Positions 8,087-15,998 of a DNA stretch of 64,000 nt are shown here, in pieces. The DNA is taken from assembly GCF_009828835.1 (NCBI RefSeq), contig NZ_WTTB01000001.1, forward strand, positions 248,001 through 312,000, in the 5' to 3' direction. Position numbers and translations under genes: made by a program. The stretch is from Erysipelothrix urinaevulpis. Its GTDB lineage: Bacteria > Bacillota_I > Bacilli_A > Erysipelotrichales > Erysipelotrichaceae. How positions within the stretch are numbered: position 1 is the stretch's first letter; the number at the start of each line of letters is the position of its first letter. A model generated the notes under the pieces. That model ran no database searches and was not told the DNA's origin. It saw nothing but the letters and a program-made list of their open reading frames with translations.

Positions 8087-9698
8087 AACAAAAGAAAATA
8101 CTGTAATCTATCAAATTTATCCGAAGTCTTTTCAAGATTCAAATGGTGATGGTATTGGTGATTTACGAGGAATTATTAATCGTTTAGATTATATTCAATC
8201 GTTAGGGGTTGATATGATCTGGATTACACCGTTTTTCACCTCACCGATGAATGATAATGGTTATGATGTTGCTGATTATCGAGCAATCAATCCATTGTTT
8301 GGGACTATGGATGATTTTGATGAGTTAGTGGACCAAGCCAAAAAAAGAAATTTAGACATCATGTTAGATATGGTATTTAACCATACATCAACTGAACATA
8401 AATGGTTTAAAAAAGCGTTAACAGGTGATCCTGAATACATGGATTACTACATTTTTAAAGATAAACCTACAAATTGGATTTCTAAATTTGGTGGGAATGC
8501 TTGGGAATATGTCGAACACTTAGATAAATATTATCTTCACTTATTTGATGTAACGCAAGCAGATTTAAATTGGGATAATCCTAAAGTAAGACAAGAATTA
8601 TATGATGTCCTTAATTTTTGGATTGCTAAAGGTGTTAAAGGCTTTAGAATGGATGTTATTAACTTAATCTCAAAGCCTGAGATTTATGAAGATGATTTGG
8701 TTGGAGATGGTCGTCGCTTTTATACGGATGGTCCTAATATACACCAGTACCTTCAAGAGATGAATGACCATACATTTGGTCGACATGATGATATTCTAAC
8801 AGTTGGAGAAATGTCATCAACAAATATTGAAGATTGTTCACTATACTCTGGTGAAAAGAGTAATGAATTATCAATGGTCTTTAGTTTCCACCACTTAAAA
8901 GTGGATTATCGTGATGGTCAAAAATGGGAACTAGCAGACTTTGAACCCAAAAAATTGTTTGATCTTTGGAGATTGTGGCAAACAGAGCTTTCAGAAAAGG
9001 GTGGTTGGAATGCGTTATTTTTAAATAATCACGATCAACCACGATCAGTGAGCCGTTTTGGTAACAAAGAATATCATCAAGAATCAGCAAGTCTTCTAGC
9101 AACCGCAACATTTTTAATGCAAGGAACTCCTTTTATTTATCAAGGTGAAGAACTAGGTATACCAAATACTGAATATGATAACTTGGATAGGTACAAAGAT
9201 GTGGAAGCCATTAATTATATCAAAGAACATCAATCAAACCTTGGGAATGATGAATGTTTAAAAGTATTGAATGAACGGTCAAGAGACAATGGAAGAACTC
9301 CGATGCCTTGGAACCTTGAAGATAACTATGGCTTTAGTTCGACAAAGCCTTGGCTAGACTTTAGTTTGGCAGAAGAATTAATTCCAGCAAGTGAGCAAAT
9401 GAATCGCCCTTCGATTTTAACCTATTATCAAGCATTAATTGCACTCAGAAAAGCTAACCGAGCTTTCCAAACAGGTACAATCCGATTTATTGATTCTGAT
9501 CATGAACATCTCTTTAATTATATTCGAGAAGATAATAATGAACACTACCTTGTTCTTAATAACTTTTCAAATAATAACTATACGTATCCTCTCACCACAG
9601 AAATTAAAAAAGTATTATTTAGCAATCAAGAGGTAGAGTATAATAAAGATGTTATCGAAATTAAACCTTATCAAGCAATTGTACTTCAACTTATATAA
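8079..9698 (+). CDS. treC: GH13 glycoside hydrolase, probable trehalose-6-phosphate hydrolase
   Basis: 539 residues, full length for the oligo-1,6-glucosidase/trehalose-6-phosphate hydrolase group of GH13. It opens with VIYQIYPKSFQDSNGDGIGD. The nucleophile Asp is about 192 (FRMDVINLISK), the acid/base Glu about 244 (TVGEMSS) and the third Asp about 319 (NNHDQPR). Segments KFGGNAWEY, YYLHLFDVTQADLNW, GDGRRFYTDGP and FSFHHLKVDY match Bacillus TreA as I recall it, which favours trehalose-6-phosphate over an unphosphorylated alpha-glucoside. It would split the PTS product into glucose and glucose-6-phosphate. It is the last gene of the operon, before a strong terminator. The gene symbol is tentative because the PTS here is Lac-type rather than the usual Glc-type. 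Confidence 0.8.
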   Translation: MLRTKENTVIYQIYPKSFQDSNGDGIGDLRGIINRLDYIQSLGVDMIWITPFFTSPMNDNGYDVADYRAINPLFGTMDDFDELVDQAKKRNLDIMLDMVFNHTSTEHKWFKKALTGDPEYMDYYIFKDKPTNWISKFGGNAWEYVEHLDKYYLHLFDVTQADLNWDNPKVRQELYDVLNFWIAKGVKGFRMDVINLISKPEIYEDDLVGDGRRFYTDGPNIHQYLQEMNDHTFGRHDDILTVGEMSSTNIEDCSLYSGEKSNELSMVFSFHHLKVDYRDGQKWELADFEPKKLFDLWRLWQTELSEKGGWNALFLNNHDQPRSVSRFGNKEYHQESASLLATATFLMQGTPFIYQGEELGIPNTEYDNLDRYKDVEAINYIKEHQSNLGNDECLKVLNERSRDNGRTPMPWNLEDNYGFSSTKPWLDFSLAEELIPASEQMNRPSILTYYQALIALRKANRAFQTGTIRFIDSDHEHLFNYIREDNNEHYLVLNNFSNNNYTYPLTTEIKKVLFSNQEVEYNKDVIEIKPYQAIVLQLI

Positions 9699-9739
9699 AA
9701 AAACCTTCAATCAAATCAATTTGATTGGAGGTTTTAATA
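9699..9739. terminator. bidirectional terminator between convergent genes
   Basis: AAAACCTTCAATCAAA and TTTGATTGGAGGTTTT form a 16-bp stem with one G-U pair and a TCAA loop. A runs on one side and T runs on the other serve both the GH13 gene and the minus-strand YdhR-like gene. Confidence 0.92.
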
Positions 9740-9742
9740 TTA

Positions 9743-10051
9743 CTAGACTTTGTAAGGTCCTGAGTTAATGTCGCTTAATGTTTCGTTGATTTCAAAAATA
9801 TGGGTTTCAAAGTTTTTGAATCCTAGTGACTTTAATCGGTTGAGATGCATATCTGCATAGTTTTGTGCGTTTTCTTTGGTATCGAATAGGTAGATTCCTC
9901 CAGCAAGTTTTTCGTCTGGATTTTCTGTCCAAAGTTTCCATATAAAACCAGGTTCATGGTTGATGCTTTCAGCTCTATCTTTACCTAAAGGTACATAATC
10001 TTCACCAAACGGACCTTCTTTATCAAAATGCATTTGTAATATAACGGGCAT
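9743..10051 (-). CDS. YdhR-family putative monooxygenase
   Basis: About 102 residues. The pattern VILQMHFDKEGPFGEDY, then AESINHEPGFIWKLWTE, then GGIYLFDTKENAQNY and LKSLGF strongly resembles E. coli YdhR, a small dimeric ABM-type ferredoxin-like protein annotated as a monooxygenase. No cofactor motif is expected in this family. The start at 10051 is chosen because GGAAGTG lies six bases upstream; an in-frame ATG at 10069 overlaps that site. It is a single gene, convergent with the PTS operon. Its physiological substrate is unknown. Confidence 0.85.
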   Translation of the reverse strand: MPVILQMHFDKEGPFGEDYVPLGKDRAESINHEPGFIWKLWTENPDEKLAGGIYLFDTKENAQNYADMHLNRLKSLGFKNFETHIFEINETLSDINSGPYKV

Positions 10052-10284
10052 TCTAACACTTCCTTTCATATAATTTTAGTATAACTGACAAAATGAAATT
10101 AATAAACTGTTTATTTTTAACAAGCAACATTGCCTATACAAAAAAATACCGTTGTGCACTTCGTACAATATTTCGATAATTTAGTACATTATGGTAGATT
10201 ACGGCATGATATGTGATACCATGGAATCATAGGAAGCGCTCCCATATAGTTAAATGTACATTAGAAAGAGGAGGAATTATTGTT
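10052..10284. promoter_or_regulatory. divergent intergenic region with a TTGTGCA site and a weak CRE-like site
   Basis: Contains TTGTGCAC followed by TACAATA near 10150-10170, sharing the TGTGCA half-site seen again at 15863-15877. A core AGCGCT near 10236 sits in a 14-base stretch that matches a catabolite-responsive element only at about 11 positions. These may be regulatory sites for the transporter gene; both are weak. Confidence 0.35.
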
Positions 10285-11649
10285 ATGAAGTATTTCAAAC
10301 GAATACTCTTTGTTAGTTTTCTATCAGTGATTTTACTGCAAGTCTCAACGCTTGGGGTTTCAGCACTGGATATGAATGAAATTACAGCGCCATCAGGGGC
10401 CTTAGATTCATTCTTATCACTTGTTCCATTGATTGTGGTATTGGTATTGCTGTTCTTAAAGGTTGATATGATTTTAGCTGGTTTCATTGCTGCAGTATTA
10501 GCAATGCTTATTGGTAATGTTGATCTTGCAACATTGAATGGTGATTTGATGACTGCGATTCCGCAAATGTTATCAAACACAGTACCAATCTTAAACTCTG
10601 CAATAGCGATGGCAGTGTTTAGTGCAGGAAGTTACTCTGCTTCACTTGAATTAGTAAAACGAGGCATCAAGGGGAAAGTTGAATATGTCTCTGCGTTTAT
10701 CGTAATTCTTGTTGCAGCAGCAACATATATGTCAGGTATTGGTGGTGGAAGTGCGATGGTTATTGCACCCTTAGCGTTCGCAGCTGTGGGAGCAACGCCT
10801 GAATTAATTGCGGCGATGTCGTTAGCGGTTGCTGTATCATTCACAACTTCACCAGCATCACTTGAAACAAGTATGGTGGCTCAACTTGGGAATATTGATC
10901 CAAGTGTTTATGTCACAACCATGCGTCCATTCTGGGCAGGATTTGTTATTCTAGCGGTCTTACTTGCATTCTTTGGTGCAAAGAAACGTAAGTTAACCTT
11001 TAAAGAAGATCCAGATAATCGATTTGCTTCGATGTCATCAAAAGAACTTGCGAAATTTACAGTTCCTGCTGTCTTCTTGTTATTCTCAGTTATTGCTGGT
11101 CCTGTCGTTAATAAGGCAATTGGATTTGGTTTATTTGTTCCAGTTGTAAATATGATTGGAACCCTTGCATTAATCATACTTTGTACAGATGTTACAGTTG
11201 ATAAGACCTTTAAGTCATTGGTTGATGGATCAACCTATATCTTAAAAGCATTGTTCCAAGTTGGTATTTTCTTAGGATTTATTTACGTAATTGCTCGAAC
11301 AGGGGCATTCTCGGTTATCGCTAACTTAGCACAAAGTGCTCCAACATTCTTGGTTGTTCCAACAGCTATTCTTGCTGGTTTCGCAATTGGTGTTCCAGCG
11401 GGTGCTTATGTTGGTTCCATTCTCGCACTTGTCCTACCGGTTGGAATCGCACTTGGGTTCTCCCCACTTGCAATTGGATTGGTAACGATGGCAACGGGAC
11501 TTGGAAGTCAGTTATGTGTTGTTAATATCACAATGCAAGCTTTATCATCAGGGTTCAAAGTTGATATCATTGATGTTGTGAAAGGTAACTTGAAGTGGAT
11601 TCTATCTGCTGTTGGTATCTTAATTTTATTATCATTTATCGTTCTTTAA
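10285..11649 (+). CDS. multi-spanning membrane transporter of the nitrogen-compound cluster
   Basis: About 454 residues with a hydrophobic signal-anchor-like start and 11-13 membrane segments. Gly/Ala-rich helices such as YMSGIGGGSAMVIAPLAFAAVG and the re-entrant-looking TTSPASLETSMVAQLG resemble carriers of the ion-transporter superfamily (CitMHS/GntP/NhaC style); I cannot place it in one family. The ATG at 10285 follows AGGAGG; an upstream in-frame ATG at 10213 has no such site. It is transcribed ahead of an amidohydrolase and a deaminase, so uptake of the N-heterocycle or ureide they degrade is the natural inference. Confidence 0.75.
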   Translation: MKYFKRILFVSFLSVILLQVSTLGVSALDMNEITAPSGALDSFLSLVPLIVVLVLLFLKVDMILAGFIAAVLAMLIGNVDLATLNGDLMTAIPQMLSNTVPILNSAIAMAVFSAGSYSASLELVKRGIKGKVEYVSAFIVILVAAATYMSGIGGGSAMVIAPLAFAAVGATPELIAAMSLAVAVSFTTSPASLETSMVAQLGNIDPSVYVTTMRPFWAGFVILAVLLAFFGAKKRKLTFKEDPDNRFASMSSKELAKFTVPAVFLLFSVIAGPVVNKAIGFGLFVPVVNMIGTLALIILCTDVTVDKTFKSLVDGSTYILKALFQVGIFLGFIYVIARTGAFSVIANLAQSAPTFLVVPTAILAGFAIGVPAGAYVGSILALVLPVGIALGFSPLAIGLVTMATGLGSQLCVVNITMQALSSGFKVDIIDVVKGNLKWILSAVGILILLSFIVL

Positions 11650-11683
11650 GAAATAAAAATAGAAAAGGAGATTTTAAAATATT

Positions 11684-12910
11684 ATGGATTTATTATTTAA
11701 AAATGTTCGACTATCAAAAGAAGACAATCTCGTTGATGTAGCTGTAGAAAATGGTGTTATTACAAAAATAGCGTCAGGAATTACAGGAGATGCTAAAGAA
11801 GTCATTGAAGGAGAAGGACGTGTACTAATCCCAGGATTGGTCGAAAGTCATATTCACCTTGATAAAGCGTTAATTGCTGATCGTAAGCCAAACAAATCAG
11901 GAACGTTACAAGAAGCTTTATCAGTGACTGCATCGTTAAAACCTACATTTACATCTGAAGATATTTATGATCGTGCAACTCGTGTATTAAAAGAAATGAT
12001 TATCCCAAATGGTGTAACTTACATGAGAACTCATGCTGAATTTGACCCAGAGCAAGGCTTCACAGGATTTGAAGAAATCATGAAAATCAAAGAAGAATTT
12101 AAAGACTTTATTGATATTCAAGTTGTTGCTTTCCCTCAAGAAGGAATCCATAAAGCGCCTGGTACTGATAAGATGATGTACGAAGCAATGGATAAGGGTG
12201 CTGATTTAGTAGGGGCAGTTCCATACAATGATTTAGATGCCAATGATCACATTGATTTTGTTTTTGAAGTTGCGAAAAAATATGATGTAGATATTGATTT
12301 ACATCAAGATTTCGCAGACAATGCTGATAAGATTTCAATTGAATATCTTGCAAAGAAAACAATTGAAGAAGGTTACCATGGTCGTGTATCTGTGGGACAC
12401 TTGACAGCTATAGCAGACTTAGAACCTGAAGAATTAGATCGTATTATCAAATTAATGGCAGAAGCTGACATTAGTGTCATGGCTCTTCCACAAACTGACC
12501 TTCACCTAGGAGGTCGAAAAGATACTTATAATGTTCGTCGTACATTAACACCAATCCGTAAGTTAAGAGATGGTGGTGTGAATGTCTGTATCGCGACAAA
12601 TAATATCCGAAATCCATTTACTCCTTATGGTAATGGGGATATTTTCCAAACAGCTATGCTTGCAATTCCAGTCGCACACTTAGGTGGAGCGGATGACTTG
12701 CATACAGTTTTACCAATGATTACCACAAATCCAGCTCGTGCAATTGGTTTAGAAGGTTACGGCATTGAAGAAGGAAATAAAGCAACAATGATTTTACTTG
12801 ATACAAAATCATATGAAAATGCCATCATCGACTTACCAACAAAATTAATGGTTGTGAAAGATGGTAACGTTACAGTCAGAAACTCCAGAACTACTGAAGT
12901 GAATTATTAA
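11684..12910 (+). CDS. cytosine-deaminase-like amidohydrolase (altered active-site Asp)
   Basis: 408 residues, the length of CodA/AtzC-type metal-dependent hydrolases. Visible: the HxH metal motif at His 56/His 58 (SHIHLDK), a later His in LHQDF, and VGHLTA. Where CodA and AtzC carry an Asp-containing segment (HDDVFDP or SDNIRD) this protein has TNNIRNPF, so the usual catalytic/metal Asp would be Asn (306 or 307). The rest (PYGNGDIF and a C-terminal beta-sandwich) is normal. No signal peptide. It lies 34 bases after the transporter and before a terminator. Likely substrate is a cyclic N-compound; cytosine itself is not proven. Confidence 0.82.
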   Translation: MDLLFKNVRLSKEDNLVDVAVENGVITKIASGITGDAKEVIEGEGRVLIPGLVESHIHLDKALIADRKPNKSGTLQEALSVTASLKPTFTSEDIYDRATRVLKEMIIPNGVTYMRTHAEFDPEQGFTGFEEIMKIKEEFKDFIDIQVVAFPQEGIHKAPGTDKMMYEAMDKGADLVGAVPYNDLDANDHIDFVFEVAKKYDVDIDLHQDFADNADKISIEYLAKKTIEEGYHGRVSVGHLTAIADLEPEELDRIIKLMAEADISVMALPQTDLHLGGRKDTYNVRRTLTPIRKLRDGGVNVCIATNNIRNPFTPYGNGDIFQTAMLAIPVAHLGGADDLHTVLPMITTNPARAIGLEGYGIEEGNKATMILLDTKSYENAIIDLPTKLMVVKDGNVTVRNSRTTEVNY

Positions 12911-12919
12911 GGTATAATA

Positions 12920-12953
12920 AAAGGTGTTGGCATAAGTCAACACCTTGTTTTTA
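12920..12953 (+). terminator. terminator or attenuator between amidohydrolase and deaminase genes
   Basis: AAGGTGTTG and CAACACCTT form a 9-bp stem with an 8-base loop, followed by GTTTTT. It lies wholly between the two genes and shows that the deaminase does not start at the in-frame TTG at 12945. Confidence 0.8.
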
Positions 12954-12971
12954 AAAAGAGGAGGGATTCTA

Positions 12972-13427
12972 TTGGAAAAATTTTTACATCGTGCCATTGA
13001 TTTGGCGATAGAAAATGTTGAAAATGGCGGCACACCGTATGGCGCAGTTCTTGTGAAAGATGGCATCATAATTGGTGAAGGTGTCAATACGTTACATCAA
13101 GCCTATGATGTATCTGGCCATGCCGAAATGATTGCAATCAGAGAAGGCCAACAAAAATTACAAACGAATGATTTATCAGGGTGTATAATCTATGCAAGTG
13201 GTCATCCTTGTCCAATGTGCTTAGGTGCTATTGGCATTACTCAAATTAAACATGTATACTTTGCCAATACTGTTGAAGAAGGTGCAGAGGTTGGGCTGAC
13301 GATTTCAGGCCAAATTTATGATTATCTTAAAGGACAAAAAGACAGATTAGATTTGAAAATTGAACATATCCCAATTCCAGTGGATGATGTGGATCCAATG
13401 AAATTATATGCAAAAAAAAGCCGTTAA
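12972..13427 (+). CDS. nucleoside/guanine-type deaminase (CDA fold)
   Basis: About 151 residues with the zinc motifs of the cytidine/deoxycytidylate deaminase superfamily: HAEM (His zinc ligand and catalytic Glu) and PCPMC (two Cys ligands). The overall pattern (NGGTPYGAVLVKDG, IYASGHPCPMCLGAI, then AAEAG-like AEVGL) is closest to guanine deaminase GuaD and TadA relatives. Translation most likely begins at TTG 12972, seven bases after AGGAGGG. It follows the amidohydrolase behind a hairpin and is convergent with a PucR regulator gene. The last codons run into a bidirectional terminator. The exact base deaminated is unknown. Confidence 0.85.
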   Translation: MEKFLHRAIDLAIENVENGGTPYGAVLVKDGIIIGEGVNTLHQAYDVSGHAEMIAIREGQQKLQTNDLSGCIIYASGHPCPMCLGAIGITQIKHVYFANTVEEGAEVGLTISGQIYDYLKGQKDRLDLKIEHIPIPVDDVDPMKLYAKKSR

Positions 13428-13444
13428 TGCGATAACGGCTTTTT
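13415..13444. terminator. bidirectional terminator
   Basis: AAAAAGCCGTTA and TAACGGCTTTTT form a 12-bp stem serving the deaminase on the plus strand and the PucR regulator on the minus strand. The deaminase stop codon lies in the loop region. Confidence 0.92.
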
Positions 13445-15055
13445 CTATGCAGATTCATACAGTTCCAAAGCAATGCGCAATGATAAGGTAGTTTCTGAAT
13501 CGTTTAAATCGACTCCCAGTATATCTTCTGCTTTTTTAATACGATAAATAATGGTGTTTCGATGCAGATACAATTCGTCGGCTGTAGAACTGATTTCACA
13601 TTGGTTGTCTAAATATGCTTTCAAGGTTCTTCTCAACTCGTTATTAAACTCATTGTTTTCAAACGCTAAGTCTTTAAGATGCATCTCAATAAAATATTGA
13701 ACAGATTTACGGTCAGTGTTATGCAAGAGGGTATAAATACCTTTTGGTTTGAAGTGGTTGATTGTATGGTCATTGGCATATTTTATAGCTTCTAATGCTT
13801 CAAAATAAGAGTTTTTAATATCGTATGAGTGAGCAACTTCTGTACCAATTCCAAAATGCACATCAATAGCGAAGTCTTGCTTTAATGATTGAATTGAATT
13901 GTATAGGATGTTCTCATAATTAGGAACATTGTACTGCATTAAGATGATTGTTTTATTATTTTCATCATCAAAGAACGCTAAACTGTGTTTTAGGTGAATT
14001 AATGTCGATTCCACAATCCATGAATAGAGTGCATAAGCATACTCACTTTTTTCATTTTGAGACAAAACATCAATTTTTGTATCACAAATAATGACACGAT
14101 AACTATTGGAATTAATTAAACCATAGTTTAAACCTTGTTCAATCAGACTGTGGACGATCGTGGCGCTTTGGTTTTGTTCACTAATAATTCGTTTAAAATA
14201 ATTGTATTGCATTTGAACCATGGTTTCTTCGACTTTTTGGTTTTTGTAAATGATGTAAGTTAAAACAGTGATACTTTGTTCAATGGCGAAATCAGAGAGT
14301 GGATAACTTAAATTGTTATCATGACTAACGATTAAATAGTAAGGAAATTTTTTACTGATCGAAACATTGAAAATATTGATAAACGTATGGTGACCTTGGT
14401 TATCACGGATTTCTAAGTTTTTGATCGTGGAGTCAGGTGCACTACGAGTGATAGCATTTCTAATTGAAGACATAGTATTGTCTGTCAATGTTAAGCGTTC
14501 AGAGAGGGTTGAAGATGCACCAGATAAGGTTAGGAAAGGATTCATTAAGAAAACTGGTGTTTCAATAATTTGGCTTAGTTCCTCTAAAATTTCATTGATG
14601 TTTGCATTGTTGATGACAAGGTTAGAATAAAATTTTTGAATGTCCAATGCGTATAAAATTTGTTGGTTATTCTTATCAAGAATAAAATCAAAAAGAGTAT
14701 GTGCTGTATAACCAAGTGTTGTTCCATCAGGTATTTCAACAAGTGCGAAATTATGTTCATCAGCGTACTCGATAACGCGTGGATCCAGTGTTTTTAAAAA
14801 ACGAGATGTTTTAATCCCTAACCCGGCGACATTAACGCTAATTAAAGAATCAATGAAAGGAATTAATTTCATTTGGTCATCTTTAAAAATCATAGCGGTT
14901 GTTAGCATAAAGGCATAAGGCGAAGTATATTTTGAAACATCGGGTGCCTCAGTCAGATCCACAGTATCCACTTTTCGTTGGAGTGTGGATGGTTTTGTGA
15001 GGGGTTTGAGGTATTGAAACATTTTCTGTTCTAAGATTGCTTGAATTGTGATCAT
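13445..15055 (-). CDS. PucR-family transcriptional regulator (first)
   Basis: 536 residues. The N-terminal half resembles the PucR (purine catabolism regulator) sensor domain (ITIQAILEQKMFQYLKPL and TSPYAFMLTTAMIF). The C-terminus is the PucR HTH (CEISSTADELYLHRNTIIYRIKKAEDILG). A GGDEF-like/central regulatory region lies between. Such proteins respond to purine or ureide metabolites. The gene overlaps the upstream alpha/beta hydrolase gene by four bases and is divergent from the carbamoyltransferase operon, so both neighbours are plausible targets. A second PucR protein is encoded at 20741. Confidence 0.88.
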   Translation of the reverse strand: MITIQAILEQKMFQYLKPLTKPSTLQRKVDTVDLTEAPDVSKYTSPYAFMLTTAMIFKDDQMKLIPFIDSLISVNVAGLGIKTSRFLKTLDPRVIEYADEHNFALVEIPDGTTLGYTAHTLFDFILDKNNQQILYALDIQKFYSNLVINNANINEILEELSQIIETPVFLMNPFLTLSGASSTLSERLTLTDNTMSSIRNAITRSAPDSTIKNLEIRDNQGHHTFINIFNVSISKKFPYYLIVSHDNNLSYPLSDFAIEQSITVLTYIIYKNQKVEETMVQMQYNYFKRIISEQNQSATIVHSLIEQGLNYGLINSNSYRVIICDTKIDVLSQNEKSEYAYALYSWIVESTLIHLKHSLAFFDDENNKTIILMQYNVPNYENILYNSIQSLKQDFAIDVHFGIGTEVAHSYDIKNSYFEALEAIKYANDHTINHFKPKGIYTLLHNTDRKSVQYFIEMHLKDLAFENNEFNNELRRTLKAYLDNQCEISSTADELYLHRNTIIYRIKKAEDILGVDLNDSETTLSLRIALELYESA

Positions 15056-15816
15056 TGGTTTTCCTCCTTGAGTGTTGTTAAGAAGTCATTGAGCTTTACA
15101 ACTATTTCATCTATTATATCAAGATTGTGATCGATAGCATGTTGTTTTTGGGTAAATGTTAGAAACTCAGAGTTTATAAAGTAATCTTTGAGCTCTAAAG
15201 CGCAACGGTATGGGACATCAGGATCAAACATGCTGTGAATGATGAAACTAGGCATATTACGATCCCAAAGAATATCATGGGTTTTTATTTGAATGGTATC
15301 AGGCCAAATACCCATCTTTCTAAGAGAATAGTAATAACTATAAAAATCATCGATTGATCGTGAGTATTGGATTTGTTTACTGGTATTTGTGGTCTCTACA
15401 AGTGTTTTGTTGATGGGATAATCAAGGTTTCGAATTGCTTGATGCATCCAACTAAGATCTAAGGACGCATAGGTGTAAAAAAGCAAGAGTGATTGTGGCT
15501 CTAAGAGTAAGTTTTGTGGATTAATACTTAGCATTGCGTTTCCACCAGAAGAACGACCAAGAAGAGAATAAGAATCGACAGAATAAGACTGAAGAGCTTG
15601 GTTAATCATTGATTCTATTTCTTCAAGAATGATGTCGACGTGGACTTGGGGGGCTAAGGGGTAATTTAAACCTAGGATTTTGTAGTCGTTTTCAATAAAT
15701 AATGCTTGAAGTTCTTGGGGAAGGTCATTTGCACTCCCCATCACATATCCTCCGCCGTGAATGTACAGAATTGTTTTTTCTGCCTTAGGATTACCAATAA
15801 GTATGATGTTTTCCAT
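15052..15816 (-). CDS. alpha/beta hydrolase (HSL/carboxylesterase-like)
   Basis: 254 residues. It has the oxyanion-hole motif HGGGYVMGS, the nucleophile elbow GRSSGGN (Ser), a likely Asp in SMFDPDVPY and His in KQHAIDH. No signal peptide, so it is cytoplasmic. The gene is the first of a two-gene minus-strand unit with the PucR regulator (four-base overlap), and starts about 180 bases from the divergent FdrA-like gene. Esterase or amidase activity on a pathway intermediate is possible; the sequence does not define the substrate. Confidence 0.85.
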   Translation of the reverse strand: MENIILIGNPKAEKTILYIHGGGYVMGSANDLPQELQALFIENDYKILGLNYPLAPQVHVDIILEEIESMINQALQSYSVDSYSLLGRSSGGNAMLSINPQNLLLEPQSLLLFYTYASLDLSWMHQAIRNLDYPINKTLVETTNTSKQIQYSRSIDDFYSYYYSLRKMGIWPDTIQIKTHDILWDRNMPSFIIHSMFDPDVPYRCALELKDYFINSEFLTFTQKQHAIDHNLDIIDEIVVKLNDFLTTLKEENQ

Positions 15817-15998
15817 TGAATACCCTCTTTTCTTATGTATAGTTTACCATTTTGAGAATATATGTGCAACATGCACAACAATGACAATAAATTGTACTCT
15901 ATGACCGATGACTTGCTCAGGTTAATGCGTTAAAATATAGATGTAAGATGGTATTGATATAAGTTATAAATACACATAAACAAAGAAAAGGAGATCGT
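15817..15998. promoter_or_regulatory. divergent promoter region with two inverted repeats
   Basis: TGTGCA-ACA-TGCACA (15863-15877) and ACAAT-AA-ATTGT (15884-15895) are perfect inverted repeats placed between the hydrolase/PucR unit and the carbamoyltransferase operon. They are the best candidates here for PucR operators. Confidence 0.55.

Noticed and set aside
10231-10244. Catabolite-responsive element upstream of the transporter
   Set aside because: Only about 11 of 14 consensus positions match, so it is not claimed as a separate site.
10227-11177. Several minus-strand frames opposite the transporter gene
   Set aside because: They follow from the codon use of a hydrophobic gene (Ala/Ile-rich reverse translation); no start signals.
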